A DNA stretch of 64,000 nt from Pseudomonas libanensis (GCF_001439685.1 NZ_JYLH01000015.1:110704-174703); one strand, 5' to 3'. Counted from the first letter of the stretch, positions 45,773 to 55,142 are shown. A program made the numbers and translations. Notes: generated from the letters alone by a model not told the origin.

Positions 45773-46957
45773 ATGGCTGTGCGCTCGACCGAAGTTGTGA
45801 TCATTGGCGCCGGCGCCGCAGGCTTGATGTGTGCGCTGACCGCCGCCGGGCGTGGGCGCAAGGTGATGTTGATCGACCACGCCAACAAGGCCGGCAAAAA
45901 AATCCTGATGTCCGGTGGTGGCCGCTGCAACTTCACCAACATGTACACCGAGCCGGCCAACTTCCTCTCGCACAACGCACACTTCTGCAAGTCGGCCCTG
46001 GCCCGTTACACGCAGTGGGATTTCATCGGGCTGGTCGCCAAGCACGGCGTGCCCTACCACGAGAAGAAACTCGGCCAGCTGTTCTGCGATAACAAGTCCA
46101 GCGATATCCTCGGCATGCTGCTCGATGAGTGCATCCAGACCGGCGTGAGCCTGCACCTGGACACCTGCGTCGAGGACATCGCCAAGCTCGACAGCGGCTA
46201 CCAGCTGCAGACCACCCTGGGCGAACTGCGCTGCGAATCCCTGGTGATTGCCACTGGCGGCTTGTCGATCCCCACACTGGGCGCCACCGGTTATGGCTAT
46301 CAAGTCGCCAGGCAATTCGGCCATGAACTGCTGCCGACGCGCGCCGGGCTGGTGCCGTTCACCATCACCGACCAGCTCAAGCCATTGTGCAGCGAGTTAT
46401 CCGGCACTTCGGTGGATTGCCTGGTGAGCTGCAACGGCCAGAGCTTTCGCGAGAACATCCTGTTTACTCATCGCGGCCTGAGCGGGCCGGCGATTTTGCA
46501 GATATCTTCCTACTGGGAATCGGGCGACACGGTGGAAATCAATCTGTTGCCCGATCATGACGCCCATGACTGGCTGCAACAGCAACAGGCCGAGCATCCC
46601 AACAGCGAGTTAAAGACCCTGCTGGGGGAGATTTTCACCAAGAAGATGGCCAACCTGCTTGCCCAAAGCTGGTTCGAATCCAAACCGATGAAGCAGTACA
46701 CCCATGCTGAAATTGCCGATATCGCGCAAAAGCTTGGGAGCTGGCAACTCGTACCGGCCGGCACCGAGGGCTATCGCACTGCTGAGGTAACCTTAGGTGG
46801 AGTGGATACGCGGGAGGTGTCGTCCAAGACCATGGAGTCGCTGAAAAGCCCGGGCTTGTACTTTATCGGTGAAGTGCTGGATGTGACCGGTCACCTGGGA
46901 GGGTTCAACTTCCAGTGGGCCTGGGCCTCGGGCTACGCAGCCGCGCAATACGCCTGA
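45773..46957 (+). CDS. HI0933/YhiN-family flavoprotein
   Basis: This is a 394-residue NAD(P)/FAD-dependent oxidoreductase-like protein. The FAD motif is VVIIGAGAAGLMCAL (about 8-22), followed by the family hallmark KKILMSGGGRCNFTN and a C-terminal TGHLGGFNFQWAWASGYAA. The ATG at 45773 follows a GTGAGG site; the upstream in-frame ATG at 45734 overlaps the REPIN. Cellular role unknown. Confidence 0.88.
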   Translation: MAVRSTEVVIIGAGAAGLMCALTAAGRGRKVMLIDHANKAGKKILMSGGGRCNFTNMYTEPANFLSHNAHFCKSALARYTQWDFIGLVAKHGVPYHEKKLGQLFCDNKSSDILGMLLDECIQTGVSLHLDTCVEDIAKLDSGYQLQTTLGELRCESLVIATGGLSIPTLGATGYGYQVARQFGHELLPTRAGLVPFTITDQLKPLCSELSGTSVDCLVSCNGQSFRENILFTHRGLSGPAILQISSYWESGDTVEINLLPDHDAHDWLQQQQAEHPNSELKTLLGEIFTKKMANLLAQSWFESKPMKQYTHAEIADIAQKLGSWQLVPAGTEGYRTAEVTLGGVDTREVSSKTMESLKSPGLYFIGEVLDVTGHLGGFNFQWAWASGYAAAQYA

Positions 46958-46981
46958 CTTGCACTTTGAAATGCAATCCCC

Positions 46982-47068
46982 TGTGGGCGCTGGCTTGCCT
47001 GCGATAGCGGTGTTGGATTCACCGCCGCTATCGCAGCGATGCGGCGGCCCGACAAGCCAGCTCCCACA
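46982..47068. repeat. Disrupted REPIN before yccS
   Basis: The left arm (TGTGGGCGCTGGCTTGCCTG) is nearly intact, with one change. The right arm is split between ATCGCAG and CAAGCCAGCTCCCAC by about 16 extra bases. It is probably a decayed copy. Confidence 0.85.
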
Positions 47069-47179
47069 ATGGTTTTGCAGTGTTACTGAAAATTTTGCTG
47101 TCCGATGTGATCGCTACGCTTGCCGTGGCGTCCTTGATAGCTCAATTTAGCGACAACGTCCCGGAAGACTCCAGACTTC

Positions 47180-49363
47180 ATGTCATCGACCTCGTTCAAG
47201 CAGTCCATGCGGCGCCTGTGGGCGCTGGATAAATTCAGCTACAGCGTACGGGTGTTCATCGCTCTCACCGGCAGCATGGCGCTGTGTTGGTACCAGGATG
47301 AAATGACGCTGCTGATCCCGCTGTTCCTGGGGATTATCGCCAGCGCCCTGGCCGAGACCGATGACAGTTGGCAAGGCCGCCTCAATGCCCTGGCGGTGAC
47401 GCTGGTGTGTTTCAGCATCGCTGCGCTGTCGGTGGAGCTGCTGTTCCCCTACCCCTGGATCTTTGCCATCGCCCTGGCCCTGGCCAGCTTCTGCCTGACC
47501 ATGCTGGGGGCCTTGGGTGAGCGCTATGGCGCGATTGCCTCGGCCACGTTGATCCTGTCGGTCTACACCATGATCGGCGTGGACCAGCGCGGCGGCGCCG
47601 TCACCGACTTCTGGCATGAACCGTTGCTGCTGGTGGCCGGTGCCGCCTGGTACGGGGTGCTGTCGGTGCTGTGGCAGGTACTGTTTTCCAACCAGCCGGT
47701 GCAGCAGAGCCTGGCGCGGTTGTTCCGTGAACTGGGACGTTACCTCAAGCTCAAGTCATCCTTATTCGAACCGATACGCCAGCTGGATGTGGAAGCACGC
47801 CGCCTCGAACTGGCCCAGCAAAACGGCCGTGTGGTCGCGGCGTTGAATGCGGCCAAGGAAATCATCCTGCACCGCGTCGGCAACGGTCGGCCCGGCTCGA
47901 AGGTCAGCCGCTACCTGAAACTCTATTTCCTGGCCCAGGACATCCACGAGCGCGCCAGTTCCTCCCACTACCCCTACAACGCCCTCACCGAAGCCTTCTT
48001 CCACAGCGATGTGCTGTTCCGCTGCCAGCGCCTGCTGCGCCAGCAAGGCAAGGCGTGCCAGACCCTGGCCGAGTCGATCCAACTGCGCCAGCCGTTCATC
48101 TATGACGACAGCTTCGCCGAAGCCCTGGGCGACCTCAACGCCTCCCTGGAACACCTGCGCATCCAGAGCAACCCGGCCTGGCGTGGCCTGTTGCGCTCGT
48201 TGCGCGCCTTGGCGGCCAACCTGTCCACCCTCGACCGCCTGCTGGGAGACGCAAGCAACCCCGACGCCCTGGCCGACGCCACCGACAGCAATCTGCTGGA
48301 CCGCGCCCCGCGCAACCTCAAGGAAATGTGGACGCGCCTGCGCACCCAGTTGACGCCGACTTCACTGCTGTTTCGCCACGCCTTGCGCCTGTCACTGGCG
48401 CTGACCATCGGCTACGGCACCCTGCATGCGATCCACGCGTCCCAGGGTTACTGGATCATCCTCACCACCCTGTTTGTCTGCCAGCCCAGCTACGGTGCTA
48501 CGCGGCGCAAGCTCGGCCAGCGCATCATCGGTACCGCCATCGGACTCACCGTGGCCTGGGCGCTGTTCGACCTGTTTCCCAACCCCGTGGTGCAATCAAT
48601 GTTCGCCATCGCCGCGGGCCTGGTGTTCTTTATCAACCGCACCACGCGCTACACCCTGGCTACGGCGGCGATCACCTTGATGGTGCTGTTCTGCTTCAAC
48701 CAGGTGGGCGATGGCTACGGGCTGTTCCTGCCGCGCCTGTTCGATACCTTGCTCGGCAGCCTGATCGCGGGCCTGGCGGTATTCCTGTTCCTGCCGGACT
48801 GGCAAGGCCGGCGCCTGAACAAAGTGTTGGCCAACACCCTGACCTGCAACAGCATCTACCTGCGCCAGATCATGCAGCAATACGCCGCCGGCAAGCGCGA
48901 CGACCTGGCCTACCGCCTGGCCCGCCGCAACGCCCACAACGCCGATGCCGCACTGTCCACCACCCTGGCGAATATGCTGATGGAGCCGGGGCACTTCCGT
49001 AAGGAAGCCGATGTGGGCTTTCGCTTCCTGGTGCTGTCCCACACCCTGCTCAGCTATTTGTCAGGGCTGGGTGCGCACCGCGAAACCCAACTGCCGGCCG
49101 ATGTGCGCGAGCATTTGATCGACGGCGCCGGGCACGCCCTGGCATTGAGCATCGACGAGATCGCCAGTGGGCTGGCGAATAAACAGCCGATTGCGATTCA
49201 GAGTGATGCCGAGGAAGCGTTGGCGGCAGAGCTGGAGCAAATGCCCGATGAGATCGACGAAGGGCAACGGTTGGTGCAGACGCAATTGGCGTTGATTTGC
49301 CGACAGTTGGGGCCGTTGCGCACCTTGGCGGCGCATCTGATCAAGGATACCAGCGCGGCTTAG
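47180..49363 (+). CDS. yccS: YccS/YhfK-type inner membrane protein (FUSC family)
   Basis: This 727-residue protein has two blocks of about six membrane spans (about 20-175 and 400-545) each followed by a cytoplasmic helical domain, the architecture of the FUSC/YccS family related to aromatic-acid exporters. The N-terminal stretch LDKFSYSVRVFIALTGSMALCWY is typical. Substrate unknown. It is monocistronic, between REPINs. Confidence 0.87.
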   Translation: MSSTSFKQSMRRLWALDKFSYSVRVFIALTGSMALCWYQDEMTLLIPLFLGIIASALAETDDSWQGRLNALAVTLVCFSIAALSVELLFPYPWIFAIALALASFCLTMLGALGERYGAIASATLILSVYTMIGVDQRGGAVTDFWHEPLLLVAGAAWYGVLSVLWQVLFSNQPVQQSLARLFRELGRYLKLKSSLFEPIRQLDVEARRLELAQQNGRVVAALNAAKEIILHRVGNGRPGSKVSRYLKLYFLAQDIHERASSSHYPYNALTEAFFHSDVLFRCQRLLRQQGKACQTLAESIQLRQPFIYDDSFAEALGDLNASLEHLRIQSNPAWRGLLRSLRALAANLSTLDRLLGDASNPDALADATDSNLLDRAPRNLKEMWTRLRTQLTPTSLLFRHALRLSLALTIGYGTLHAIHASQGYWIILTTLFVCQPSYGATRRKLGQRIIGTAIGLTVAWALFDLFPNPVVQSMFAIAAGLVFFINRTTRYTLATAAITLMVLFCFNQVGDGYGLFLPRLFDTLLGSLIAGLAVFLFLPDWQGRRLNKVLANTLTCNSIYLRQIMQQYAAGKRDDLAYRLARRNAHNADAALSTTLANMLMEPGHFRKEADVGFRFLVLSHTLLSYLSGLGAHRETQLPADVREHLIDGAGHALALSIDEIASGLANKQPIAIQSDAEEALAAELEQMPDEIDEGQRLVQTQLALICRQLGPLRTLAAHLIKDTSAA

Positions 49364-49369
49364 GCCGCT

Positions 49370-49434
49370 ATCGCAGGCAAGCCAGCTCCCACCTTGAAAT
49401 GCATTCCAATGTGGGAGCCGGGCTTGCCCGCGAT
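49370..49434. repeat. Hybrid REPIN between yccS and the solute-binding gene
   Basis: Left arm of the GCAGGCAAGCCAGCTCCCAC class and right arm of the GGGAGCCGGGCTTGCCCGCG class, the same combination as at 38783-38864. Confidence 0.92.
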
Positions 49435-49450
49435 GAGGCCCGCAAGAACG

Positions 49451-50188
49451 CTACATCCCATGCGCCTTCATCAACCGCGCATAACTGCCATCCGCCTTCA
49501 TCCTGGCAATCTCCCGATCGAAACCAGCGACGATCTGCGCATGCTCGGGGTTCTTCAGGCTGACCAGGATGTGCAGGCTGTTCTCGCTCAATGGCTTGCC
49601 CACAAACGCCACGGCATCGCGCACTCGCGGCGACTCTCGTGCCAGGTAATAGCGCGCTACGTATTCATCCTCCAGCGTCAGTCGCACACGCTGCGCCGCC
49701 AGCATGCGCACGGCCATGGCGAAGTTATGCACCGGCACTTTCTGCAACTGGGTGTCTTGATCGAACGTCGCTGAGTAGGCGTAACCGCGCACCACGGCGA
49801 TGGCCTCGTCGTGCAGTGCGTCCAGGCTGTGATATTCGATGGCATCGTCGCTACGCTTGAGAAAGCGCACACGGTTAAGCAAGTACTCGCCGGAAAACTG
49901 CCCCAGGTGCGTGCGGTCCTCGTTGTACCAGGCGTTGATCAGCACGTCGTAGCGCCCATCCCCCACGCCCTTCAATGCGCGCGCCCAGGGCACCTGTTCA
50001 AAATCACTGGCGTACCCGGCACGGGCCAGGGCCGTACGGACGATATCAGTAGCCAAGCCGCCATTGACCAAGGTGGCATCAGTAAACGGTGGCCAACCAT
50101 CCGCCACCAGGCGCAAACGTTGTGCCAGCGCCGGTTGAGCCAGCAACAACACTGCGATCAAAGCAACGGCACGAGTCAATCGCGGCAT
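49451..50188 (-). CDS. Periplasmic solute-binding protein (amino-acid type, family 3)
   Basis: This is a 245-residue precursor with a signal peptide (LIAVLLLAQPALAQ). The mature part starts LRLVADGWPPFTDATL, the signature of extracellular solute-binding family 3; VGDGRYDVLINAWYNEDRT and the later RLTLEDEYVARYYLAR segment also fit. The ATG at 50188 follows an AAGGA site. No transporter genes are adjacent, so it may be an orphan receptor or share a permease. Confidence 0.85.
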   Translation of the reverse strand: MPRLTRAVALIAVLLLAQPALAQRLRLVADGWPPFTDATLVNGGLATDIVRTALARAGYASDFEQVPWARALKGVGDGRYDVLINAWYNEDRTHLGQFSGEYLLNRVRFLKRSDDAIEYHSLDALHDEAIAVVRGYAYSATFDQDTQLQKVPVHNFAMAVRMLAAQRVRLTLEDEYVARYYLARESPRVRDAVAFVGKPLSENSLHILVSLKNPEHAQIVAGFDREIARMKADGSYARLMKAHGM

Positions 50189-50386
50189 GCTTAAAGTCCT
50201 TGGCGGGCAGGCGATGGCCTGATAACAGTAGCTCATCAATGAGCTTGCATTGCAGATTACACAAAGAAGCCCGCCGCGCATGCACAGAATGATGGCAAAT
50301 TGACGCCATTCACAAAATGGCCGATTTTAGACAGCAGCGCCCGTCGCGCTTACTATCCCTGGCAGGTCTTTATAAGAGCGCACATC

Positions 50387-50839
50387 ATGACGGTTGATTG
50401 GGTCTGCAAACATCACGACGACTTAGGCAAGGAACAGCTGTACGCCATCCTGCGCCTGCGCAACGAGGTCTTCGTCGTCGAACAAAAATGCGTCTACCAG
50501 GACATAGATAGCCAGGACCTGGCGGGTGACACCCACCACCTCATGGCCTGGCAAAATGATGAGCTGGTGGCCTACCTGCGGTTACTCGACCCGGAGTCCC
50601 AGGGCGGCGATGTGGTGATCGGCCGCGTTATCGTAGCAAAGGTGGCACGGGGCAGCGGGCTGGGGCATCAGATGATGGATGAAGCGCTCAAGCGCATAGA
50701 GGATATCTGGCCGCAAATGCCGGTTTACCTGTCGGCGCAGGCGCATTTGCAGGGCTATTATGGGCGGTATGGGTTTGTGGTGGCAGGGGAGGAATACCTG
50801 GAAGACGATATTCCACATATCGGTATGCGCCGCGCTTGA
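50387..50839 (+). CDS. ElaA-family N-acetyltransferase
   Basis: This 150-residue GNAT protein begins MTVDWVCKHHDDLGKEQLY and has the family core LRNEVFVVEQKCVYQDID and IGRVIVAKVARGSGLGHQMM (acetyl-CoA loop). The ATG at 50387 is preferred over the upstream ATG at 50300 because it matches the family start. Substrate unknown. Confidence 0.88.
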   Translation: MTVDWVCKHHDDLGKEQLYAILRLRNEVFVVEQKCVYQDIDSQDLAGDTHHLMAWQNDELVAYLRLLDPESQGGDVVIGRVIVAKVARGSGLGHQMMDEALKRIEDIWPQMPVYLSAQAHLQGYYGRYGFVVAGEEYLEDDIPHIGMRRA

Positions 50840-50845
50840 GGGCCT

Positions 50846-50867
50846 CATCGGGGGCTTGTCCCCGATG
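50846..50867. terminator. Hairpin between convergent ElaA-like and HTH genes
   Basis: The arms CATCGGGG and CCCCGATG surround GCTTGT. It looks like a shortened REP unit and lies between the convergent ends of the two genes; there is no T-tract. Confidence 0.5.
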
Positions 50868-50890
50868 GCACCAGACCAGCCGCCCCTGCC

Positions 50891-51187
50891 TCAGGGATAA
50901 CCCAACACCTGCTTGATCGACGCAAGATTGGCCTCGATCCACCGTCGATCAATCGCGCCCCAATCACGAATCCGATAATTCCCCGCGTGGTTGCGCGCTC
51001 CCTCTTGCTGTTCAAACTCGCAGACGATATCCAGGTCTGCCAACGCCGCAATCGTGTCCTGGGCCGTGCGCCGGGGCATGCCGGTGGCCTCGGTGAGCGC
51101 GGGCACGCTGCTGGCCAACTGGCTGTCGATCAGATACGCCACATACAGGCGACGATAAAAGCTACTCTTGGTCTTGCTCACATCCAT
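50891..51187 (-). CDS. Small winged helix-turn-helix protein
   Basis: This 98-residue protein has a clear helix-turn-helix (SVPALTEATGMPRRTAQDTIAAL, about 28-50) and a winged part with QQEGARNHAGNYRIRDWG. It starts 17 bp after the M48-type peptidase gene stop and is likely cotranscribed with it. Target unknown. Confidence 0.8.
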   Translation of the reverse strand: MDVSKTKSSFYRRLYVAYLIDSQLASSVPALTEATGMPRRTAQDTIAALADLDIVCEFEQQEGARNHAGNYRIRDWGAIDRRWIEANLASIKQVLGYP

Positions 51188-51204
51188 GGTCAGTCGCCTT
51201 GTGC

Positions 51205-51705
51205 TCAGGGTTTGCCCTGCAAATCGCGCCAGGTGAGGTAGACCCGCAGGTCGAACTCCACCTGATGGTAGCCCGGCAGCATGTATTCGCAGAGTTTGTA
51301 GAACGCCTTGTTGTGGTCCGATTCCTTGAAGTGGGCCAGTTCGTGCACCACGATCATGCGCAGAAACTGCGGCGCCGCCTCCTTGAACAGCGAAGCGATG
51401 CGAATCTCCTTCTTGGATTTGAGATTACCGCCCTGCACCCGCGATATCGTGGTGTGCAAACCCAGGGCGCGATGAGTCAGGTCCAGCCGGTTATCGAACA
51501 GCACTTTATCAATAGAGGGTGCGTTGCGCAGGTGCTCCTGCTTCAAGGCCAGGGCATAGGCGTACAGGGCCTTGTCGCTCTGCACGGCGTGGCGTTCGGG
51601 GTAACGCTGTTCCAGGTAGGCGCCCAACTGGTCTTTGGCAATCAGTTGGCGCACCTGCTCCTGGAGCGCAGCGGGATAGGCCTGGAGGTACTTCAACGCG
51701 GTCAT
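51205..51705 (-). CDS. YgjP/M48-type metallopeptidase
   Basis: This 166-residue protein has the zinc motif HELAH (about 116-120) followed by a downstream glutamate/histidine region (HNKAFYKLCEYMLPGYHQVEFDL), as in the YgjP-like (DUF45) metalloproteins. There is no signal peptide, so it is cytoplasmic. It forms a two-gene unit with the HTH gene. Confidence 0.83.
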   Translation of the reverse strand: MTALKYLQAYPAALQEQVRQLIAKDQLGAYLEQRYPERHAVQSDKALYAYALALKQEHLRNAPSIDKVLFDNRLDLTHRALGLHTTISRVQGGNLKSKKEIRIASLFKEAAPQFLRMIVVHELAHFKESDHNKAFYKLCEYMLPGYHQVEFDLRVYLTWRDLQGKP

Positions 51706-51747
51706 GGGGTCTGCAACGCAATTCGGACGGGCGCCAGTGTAGCCAAT

Positions 51748-53853
51748 TCAAGGCAAATGCGGGTACGACCAACCAGCAACGTCCTCGGCCATCAACGGCG
51801 CCGCCGCCCACGGTCCCTGGATGTGCGTGCAGCCATTGGCTTTGAGCCACTGGATCTGCTCAAGGGTCTGCACCCCCTCGGCAATCACCAGCACATCAAA
51901 ATGCCCACACAACTGGATGATGCTGTGTGCCATCGCCGCATCCCGCGTCGAACCGGGCAGGCGCGCCACCAGTTGCGGGTCAAGCTTGAGGGTGTCGAAC
52001 TGCAAGTCCCGCAAATGGGCCAGTGAACAGTGACCTGAACCAAAGTCATCCAGGGCAATACGCACCCCAATCCGGCGCAATAGCTGCAGCTGTTTGGTCG
52101 ACTCCTCCAGGTTACTCATCAGGCAGTTCTCGCCGATTTCCACCTCCAGTTGCCGCCCCTGCAGCCCATATCGCTCCAGGATCTGCTGCAGTTGGCTGGC
52201 CAGGTTGGGCATATTGAACTGACTGCTGCTCAGGCTCACGCTCAGCACCAGCTCAGGGTCGAAGATGCCCTGCCAGGCCTGGCGCTGGGCAGCGACTTGC
52301 TGGTAGATCCAGGCGCTCAACTGGCTGATCAACCGCGCCTCTTCCAGCAGCGGCAAGAACAAACCCGGCGGTACATCGCCGACGCTCGGATGCTGCCAGC
52401 GCAACAACGCTTCGACGCCGCGCAAACGTCCATCCACAACACAAACCTGGGGCTGGTACACCAGGGTGAAATCCTTGTTTTGAATGGCGGTGCGCACGCT
52501 GTCTTCAAGCATCAGCCGCGAACGGGCACGGCCGTTCATTTCCTGGTCGTAATAACGATACTGCTGACGGCCAGCCCGCTTGGCTTCGTACATCGCAATG
52601 TCCGCCGCTCGCAACAGGCCGTTCAGGTCCGAGCCACAATCCGGGAACGTCGCAATCCCGATACTGACCCCGAGCATCACCTCCAAACCGTCGACCTGCT
52701 GGCACACAGACACCCGCTCGATGAGCTTTTCCGCGATCTTCGCCGCCTGTTCGGGAAATTCCAGCTCCAGCAACGCGGTGAACTCGTCCCCGCCCATGCG
52801 CCCGAGAATGTCGTAGGAGCGCAGACAGGCCTGCATCTGTTCCGACACCCAGCACAGCACTCGGTCGCCAGCGTCGTGGCCCAGCGTATCGTTGACCCGC
52901 TTGAAGCCATCCAGGTCCAAGTACAGCAAGACCAGCGCCTGCTCGTTGCGTTCGTTGCGCAACAGGGTGTTCTCTACCGCCTGATGAAAACCACGTCGAT
53001 TCAACAGCCCGGTCAACGGATCGGTCACGGCCTGGAATTCCAGTTGCTGATGAAGATGGCGCACTTCGGACATGTCCAGCACCGTCACGACCATGGCCTT
53101 CTGCTCGGCAGGCAACGGCGCACAGGACAATGCCACCGGCACCTGCTGGCCGCGCCCGGTGCGCAAAATGGCGTCATGCTGGCGCCACGTCTCGCCTCTG
53201 CGATACGCCTCGTACATCGGGAAGCCCAACCAGGCGGGCACATGGGGCTTTTGCAGGAAACTCAGGAAACTCTCGCCCTGCAGCTCAGCCATCGTGGCGT
53301 TCAGCAGACGCGAGATAGCCGGGTTGGCGTACTCGATCACACTGCCTTCGCCCACCACCAGGATGCCCTCGGCAGCGTTATCCAGTATCGAGGCATTAAA
53401 GGCCCGGGCCAGCTCCAGGTCATGGCTCAGGCACTGCAAGGCACGGCGGTTGCGCTGATGCTCGAGCAACGCCTGCACCTTGGGCTTGAGGATATGCGGG
53501 TCAAACGGCTTGAACAGGTAATCGATCGCTCCGATGGCATAGCCTTCAAGCACCGCCGCGGGGGACTGGGCAGTGGCCGTCAGGAAGATAATTGGCGTCA
53601 TGCGTGTGCGTTGGTTGCCACGCATCAGGCGCGCCACCTCGAAGCCGTCCATACCGGGCATGCGCACGTCCAGCAGCACCAGGTCGACATCGTGGGCCAG
53701 CAGCAACTCCAAGGCTTCCAGGCCGGACGTGGCGGTGATCACCTGCCAGTCTTCACGTTGCAACAACGCACGCATGCTGACGAGGTTTTCCGGGTAGTCA
53801 TCGACCACCAGAAGAACCGAACTTGCATCGCCGGGTTGTGGAGCGCCATCCAT
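51748..53853 (-). CDS. REC-PAS-GGDEF-EAL c-di-GMP protein
   Basis: This 701-residue response regulator has an N-terminal receiver domain (about 13-130; phosphoacceptor D62 in LLDVRMPGMDG), a PAS domain (about 150-265), a GGDEF domain with intact GGDEF (354-358) and an I-site RSYD (345-348) five residues before it, and an EAL domain starting at E481 (VEALLRWQHP). EAL catalytic motifs IGENC, DDFGSGHCSL, LKLDPQLV and IAEGVQTLEQ are present. Both activities may therefore be functional, although EAL outcome usually dominates. No histidine kinase gene is adjacent. The ATG at 53853 follows AAGGAAGAG. Confidence 0.92.
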   Translation of the reverse strand: MDGAPQPGDASSVLLVVDDYPENLVSMRALLQREDWQVITATSGLEALELLLAHDVDLVLLDVRMPGMDGFEVARLMRGNQRTRMTPIIFLTATAQSPAAVLEGYAIGAIDYLFKPFDPHILKPKVQALLEHQRNRRALQCLSHDLELARAFNASILDNAAEGILVVGEGSVIEYANPAISRLLNATMAELQGESFLSFLQKPHVPAWLGFPMYEAYRRGETWRQHDAILRTGRGQQVPVALSCAPLPAEQKAMVVTVLDMSEVRHLHQQLEFQAVTDPLTGLLNRRGFHQAVENTLLRNERNEQALVLLYLDLDGFKRVNDTLGHDAGDRVLCWVSEQMQACLRSYDILGRMGGDEFTALLELEFPEQAAKIAEKLIERVSVCQQVDGLEVMLGVSIGIATFPDCGSDLNGLLRAADIAMYEAKRAGRQQYRYYDQEMNGRARSRLMLEDSVRTAIQNKDFTLVYQPQVCVVDGRLRGVEALLRWQHPSVGDVPPGLFLPLLEEARLISQLSAWIYQQVAAQRQAWQGIFDPELVLSVSLSSSQFNMPNLASQLQQILERYGLQGRQLEVEIGENCLMSNLEESTKQLQLLRRIGVRIALDDFGSGHCSLAHLRDLQFDTLKLDPQLVARLPGSTRDAAMAHSIIQLCGHFDVLVIAEGVQTLEQIQWLKANGCTHIQGPWAAAPLMAEDVAGWSYPHLP

Positions 53854-54163
53854 GCTACGTCTCTTCCTTAGGGAGCTGCACCGGTCACTTCTGCTACAAA
53901 GGCCGGATAAACACTGAGGGCTCACTCTAGCCCCGGTTCCAAAAAAGCAGAAGTGACGCCGATGCCCTCATTGCACCAAAGCCAAGGAAGCCGACTAACG
54001 GTAAGGCCCTGTAGCCCGCGATTCATGGGCAACATGGCTTTTTGGCATTCCTCTGACGCCAATAAATTGCCAGCAATTGTTTAACAATCGTACGAGCAGC
54101 GCCTATAAAGAACCGGTAAGGCCTCTGGGCCAACGCTTTCACCCTCTGTAAAAGGCCAACACC
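53854..54163. promoter_or_regulatory. Divergent region between the GGDEF-EAL gene and the alginate lyase gene
   Basis: This 310-bp region carries a 12-bp perfect inverted repeat (53884-53895 GTCACTTCTGCT and 53946-53957 AGCAGAAGTGAC) that encloses 50 bp with a further GGGCT/AGCCC stem. It lies 30 bp upstream of the GGDEF-EAL start. A separate palindrome ATTGTTTAACAAT lies at 54076-54088, 75 bp before the alginate lyase start. Confidence 0.6.
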
Positions 54164-54829
54164 ATGATCGACCTTTCCACCTGGAACCTGAGCATTCCGG
54201 TCGGCTCCCCGCCCACGACCATCGACACCCCGAGGCTGCTGAGCGGCTTCAACGATCAATACTTCCAGGCCGAAGGCAGCGACGTGCAGTTCTGGACCCC
54301 CGTCACCGGCACCCGTACCGAAAACGCCATCTACCCGCGCAGCGAACTGCGCGAAACCTACGCCGACGGCCGCCTGCGCAACTGGACCTACCCCGAGGCC
54401 GACAACTTTCTGCGCGCCACCCTGGCGGTCAACCAGGTGCCCTCCTCCGGCAAAATCGTGATCGGCCAGATCCACGCCTATGACAGCCAGAAACCCTTGA
54501 TCAAGCTGGAGTACCAATTCAAGGAGAAAACCCAGACCGGTAACATCGTCGCCAAGGTGCGCATGCGCCCGGATGAAGCCGAAAGCCGGGTGATCATCGT
54601 CGCCTCCAACGTACCGCTGGAGAAGAGCTTCACCTATGTGATCAACCTCAACAAAGCCGGGTTGCTCAGCGTGTATGCCGCTGACAGTGAGTGGAATGAA
54701 CGCATCGGTGCGGCCTGGGGCGACAAGCCGTTGTACTTCAAGGCGGGGGTGTATGTGCAGGACAATTCGGGCGACACCAATGAAGGTGCGCGGGTGACGT
54801 TTGCCAAGTTGGATATTGATCACGAGTGA
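54164..54829 (+). CDS. Polysaccharide lyase family 7 protein (alginate lyase-like)
   Basis: This 221-residue protein has the three PL7 hallmarks: RSELRE (about 63-68), GQIHAY (about 101-106) and YFKAGVYVQ (about 193-201). That makes it a beta-jelly-roll alginate lyase, cleaving by beta-elimination. It has no signal peptide: the protein starts directly with MIDLSTWNLSIPVG, the mature fold. It could be cytoplasmic, exported without a classical signal, or released by lysis. It lies beside the c-di-GMP gene. Confidence 0.9.
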   Translation: MIDLSTWNLSIPVGSPPTTIDTPRLLSGFNDQYFQAEGSDVQFWTPVTGTRTENAIYPRSELRETYADGRLRNWTYPEADNFLRATLAVNQVPSSGKIVIGQIHAYDSQKPLIKLEYQFKEKTQTGNIVAKVRMRPDEAESRVIIVASNVPLEKSFTYVINLNKAGLLSVYAADSEWNERIGAAWGDKPLYFKAGVYVQDNSGDTNEGARVTFAKLDIDHE

Positions 54830-54894
54830 AGCGTCCCGCGATGCACAGGATTTTTCCCGGATAAATCCAACGCCTTAAACGCACCGCAACCCCC

Positions 54895-54985
54895 TGTGGG
54901 AGCCGGGCTCGCCCGCGATGGCGGCGTATAAGCCAATATCCTTGGCGCCTGACACACTGCCATCGCGGGCAAGCCCGGCTCCCAC
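54895..54985. repeat. REPIN (GAGCCGGGCTNGCCCGCGAT class) after the alginate lyase gene
   Basis: Inverted arms GTGGGAGCCGGGCTCGCCCG (one change from the usual core) and GCGGGCAAGCCCGGCTCCCA are separated by about 40 bp. Confidence 0.92.
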
Positions 54986-55098
54986 CTTGACTGTGCGTCG
55001 GTTCAAGGTCCGGTGCGAGTCCTACAGCACCGTTGCGACAAGCCAAAGAACACCGTGGTTTCGGCGCTTCATCTGCAAGTTGATTAAATGGTGTCCAT

Positions 55099-55130
55099 AA
55101 AAAAGCCCGCATCGCTGCGGGCTTCTTTTA
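55099..55130 (-). terminator. Terminator of the fba transcript
   Basis: The stem GCCCGCA/TGCGGGC (55105-55122) with TCGC loop is flanked by A-rich DNA on the left, so on the minus strand it ends in a run of Ts. It lies 20 bp after the fba stop and may also work for rightward transcription. Confidence 0.88.
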
Positions 55131-55142
55131 AACGCTTAAGGC

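Noticed and set aside
53854..54163. c-di-GMP riboswitch upstream of the GGDEF-EAL gene
   Set aside because: The inverted repeat lacks the conserved aptamer core I would expect.
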